Notes under the pieces: model-generated
Databases searched by the model: none
Told to the model about the DNA's origin: nothing
What the model saw: only the letters and a program-made list of their open reading frames with translations
Program-made: the position numbers and the translations under genes
Shown here: positions 5,408 to 7,376 of the stretch, piece after piece
How the letters are laid out: each line of letters opens with the position of its first letter
Numbering within the stretch: the stretch's first letter is position 1
From: Synergistaceae bacterium
GTDB taxonomy: Bacteria > Synergistota > Synergistia > Synergistales > Synergistaceae
Length of the DNA stretch: 7,376 nucleotides
Reading direction: 5' to 3'
Assembly (NCBI GenBank): GCA_031274465.1
Contig: JAISQC010000172.1
Span: 1-7,376 of the forward strand

Positions 5408-7376
5408 CCGGGCGCGACCTGCTTTTCGAAATAGGGGTCGAGGAAATCCCTGCCCGATTCATGACCTGGGTCATCGGCGAGCTCGAAAACATGGCGAAAG
5501 CCCGCCTTGCCGAACTCCGCCTCGGATACGGGTGCCTTAAGGCGACCGGCACGCCGCGCAGGATAACGCTCTGCGTCACGGGCCTCGCGGAGAGGCAGGA
5601 GGATTTCGAGGAGACGGTGAAGGGGCCGCCGAAGGCTCAGGCCGTGGCCCCTGACGGCTCGTACACGAAATCCGCCCTCGGGTTTGCGAAAAGCCGAGGC
5701 GTGGACGCCTCCGACTTGAGGATTATCGGCATAAAAGGCGTCGAATACCTGCACGCGGTGGTCAGGGAAACCGGCAGGCAGACTGCGGAGCTGTTGCCCG
5801 ACTTTCTGTCCGGGCTGCTCAAAAGGATGGTCTTTGCGAAAAACATGTACTGGGACGATCCGGCGGTGAGGTTCGCCCGCCCCGTCCGATGGATCGTCGC
5901 GCTGTTCGGCGGGACGGTGATACCGGTTTGCTTCGGAAGGGTTTCGAGCGGGGCTGAAAGCCGAGGGCACAGGTTCATGGGCGCACGCTCCGTCCCGATA
6001 GAGAGCGCCCGCTCATACGAGGCGGCGCTCGAGCGCGAGTTCGTCATAGTGGATCACGAGCGCCGCAAAAAGATGATTCTGGACGGGATCGCTCGCATCG
6101 AAAAAGATCTGGGCGGCACGGCCGACGGCGACCCCGATCTTCTCGAGGAAAACGCGCAGCTGACGGAGTACCCCGTGCCGTTTTGCGGGTCGTTCGACGT
6201 GGATTTTCTGGATATCCCCGAAGAGGTCCTTATCGCTACGATGAAAAAAAACCAGCGCTATTTCCCGGTGCGCGACGGCAATGGTAGGCTGATGGCGAAT
6301 TTCATAGGGGTGAGCAACAACGTGGCCCGCGACATGAACGTTGTCCGCGACGGTAACGAGCGCGTCCTGCGCGCCCGCCTGTACGACGCGGCGTTCTTTT
6401 GGCGCGAGGATCAGGCCAAAACGCTCGAGTCCCGCCTGCCGCAGCTCAAGAAGGTGCTGTACCAGGAGAAGCTCGGCTCCATCCACGACAAGACGGAGCG
6501 CGTCAGGAAGCTTTGCGCGTGGCTCGTTGGCGAGATCGGACCGCGCGGCATCGCCGGTTCGGTCGACAGGGCTGCCGTGCTGGCGAAGGCCGACCTGGTG
6601 ACCGGGATGGTGTTCGAGTTCCCTGAAGTCCAGGGGGTCATGGGGCGGGAGTACGCCCTGCGCGGCGGCGAGAGCGAGGAAGTGGCGAACGCCCTGTTCG
6701 AGCAGTACCTGCCGCGTTTTGCCGGAGACGAAATCCCGAAGGGCAAAGCCGGGGCTATATTGGGCATATGCGAGCGGGCCGACTCGATCGTCGGAATCCA
6801 CAAGGCCGGTATGCCGCCGACTGGCTCGCAGGATCCCTATGGGCTGCGCAGGGCGGCTCGGGGGGCAAACGAGATACTGTGGGGCCTTGAGATGGACGTG
6901 GACCTCGGCGCTTTGTTCGAGCGTGCGGCGGAAGGCCTTGGCGCGGGCGAGGAAGTCCTAGCCGAGGCGGTCGGTTTTTACAAGCAGAGGCTTTACAACC
7001 AGCTTCGCGAGCGCGGTCACGCGCACGGCACGACGAGCCTCGCCGTGGAATCCGTTGGAATGAGGCCGCTGCAGGCGCTTAGGATGCTGGAGGCGTTCGA
7101 CGAGGTGAGCTCGTCGGAGTGGTTCGCCTCGCTCGTGCTGTCGGCTGTCAGGGTCGTAAACATCCTGAACAAAATGCCGGACGGCGCCGCGCCGGACGAG
7201 TCGGGGCGCGCTTTCGCGACGGACGAGGAACGTGCGCTCGACTCAGCTCTGGCAAAGCAGGGCGCGATGGTAGAAGACGCCTTGGGCAAACGAGACTGGA
7301 AGGCCGTCTGCCGCGCGCTGTCGGAACTCAGCGGGGCGATATCCGGGTTTTTCGACGGAGTTATGGTGATGGACCC
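5404..7376 (+). CDS. glyS: Glycyl-tRNA synthetase beta subunit (3' end cut by window edge)
   Basis: Partner of GlyQ that recognises tRNA-Gly and completes the active alpha2beta2 enzyme. Seen: I read frame 1 codon by codon from ATG 5404 and found no stop before the edge, giving 657 residues of a family usually near 690, so about 30 C-terminal residues are missing. Motifs in order: LLFEIGVEEIPARF (6-19); KGPPKAQAVAPDGSY near 73-87; the RPVRWIVALFGG segment (about 160-170); SRGHRFMG; EYPVPFCGSFD (about 255-265); MKKNQRYFPV (280-289); GNERVLRARL (317-326); the HD-like domain signature EFPEVQGVMGREY (405-417); PTGSQDPYGLRRAA (472-485); and a DALR-type anticodon-binding region from about 525 (FYKQRLYNQLRERG). 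The start overlaps the glyQ stop by four bases, so it needs no separate promoter. Nothing looks broken. Confidence 0.97.
   Translation, partial: MTGRDLLFEIGVEEIPARFMTWVIGELENMAKARLAELRLGYGCLKATGTPRRITLCVTGLAERQEDFEETVKGPPKAQAVAPDGSYTKSALGFAKSRGVDASDLRIIGIKGVEYLHAVVRETGRQTAELLPDFLSGLLKRMVFAKNMYWDDPAVRFARPVRWIVALFGGTVIPVCFGRVSSGAESRGHRFMGARSVPIESARSYEAALEREFVIVDHERRKKMILDGIARIEKDLGGTADGDPDLLEENAQLTEYPVPFCGSFDVDFLDIPEEVLIATMKKNQRYFPVRDGNGRLMANFIGVSNNVARDMNVVRDGNERVLRARLYDAAFFWREDQAKTLESRLPQLKKVLYQEKLGSIHDKTERVRKLCAWLVGEIGPRGIAGSVDRAAVLAKADLVTGMVFEFPEVQGVMGREYALRGGESEEVANALFEQYLPRFAGDEIPKGKAGAILGICERADSIVGIHKAGMPPTGSQDPYGLRRAARGANEILWGLEMDVDLGALFERAAEGLGAGEEVLAEAVGFYKQRLYNQLRERGHAHGTTSLAVESVGMRPLQALRMLEAFDEVSSSEWFASLVLSAVRVVNILNKMPDGAAPDESGRAFATDEERALDSALAKQGAMVEDALGKRDWKAVCRALSELSGAISGFFDGVMVMD

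Noticed and set aside
5263..6803. Minus-strand and +2/+3 frames over glyS
   Set aside because: The plus-strand frame from 5404 is open to the window edge and matches GlyS throughout, so the others are shadows.
1..7376. A new defence, mobile or biosynthetic system
   Set aside because: All six genes belong to recognisable families, no transposase, integrase, repeat array or unexplained long gap is present, and the gene mix looks like ordinary chromosomal content.

Overview
The window reads as an ordinary bacterial chromosome segment: GC-rich, densely coded, no mobile element, no RNA gene and no CRISPR. It holds six protein genes. Two run off the edges (a tautomerase on the left, glyS on the right) and four are complete. 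Heterotetrameric glycyl-tRNA synthetase (separate glyQ and glyS), a type IV prepilin peptidase and a MATE exporter fit many didermic bacteria. Frequent ATA (Ile) and AGG (Arg) codons in GC-rich genes, plus GTG/TTG starts, remind me of Synergistota, but that is a weak inference from memory; no rRNA or phylum marker is present.

Left part (1-1072): a 4-oxalocrotonate tautomerase-family gene (minus strand, cut by the left edge) is head-to-head with a prepilin leader peptidase gene (plus strand). Their start codons are only 30 bases apart, and each gene's best -10 hexamer lies inside the other's coding region. A 95-base, relatively AT-rich gap follows.

Middle part (1073-2907): a small two-helix membrane protein with an XpaC-like helical C-terminal domain is followed 46 bases later by an iron-dependent alcohol dehydrogenase that looks like the KdnB (Kdo 8-oxidase) subfamily. 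Both are on the plus strand and could be co-transcribed. A GC hairpin lies between the dehydrogenase and the convergent MATE gene.

Right part (2908-7376): a MATE-family exporter (minus strand) diverges from glyQ-glyS (plus strand). The 163-base divergent gap holds two back-to-back sigma70-like promoters and a 10-base palindrome in the spacer of the MATE promoter. glyQ most likely starts at a TTG codon with a strong Shine-Dalgarno, and overlaps glyS by an ATGA junction, as expected for subunits made in fixed ratio. glyS is open to the right edge and lacks only about its last 30 codons. It is the longest gene here.

I found no convincing new biological system. The most interesting points are the KdnB-like dehydrogenase with no kdnA partner in view, the cysteine-rich tail on GlyQ, the palindrome in the MATE promoter, and the overlapping promoters of the tautomerase/prepilin peptidase pair.
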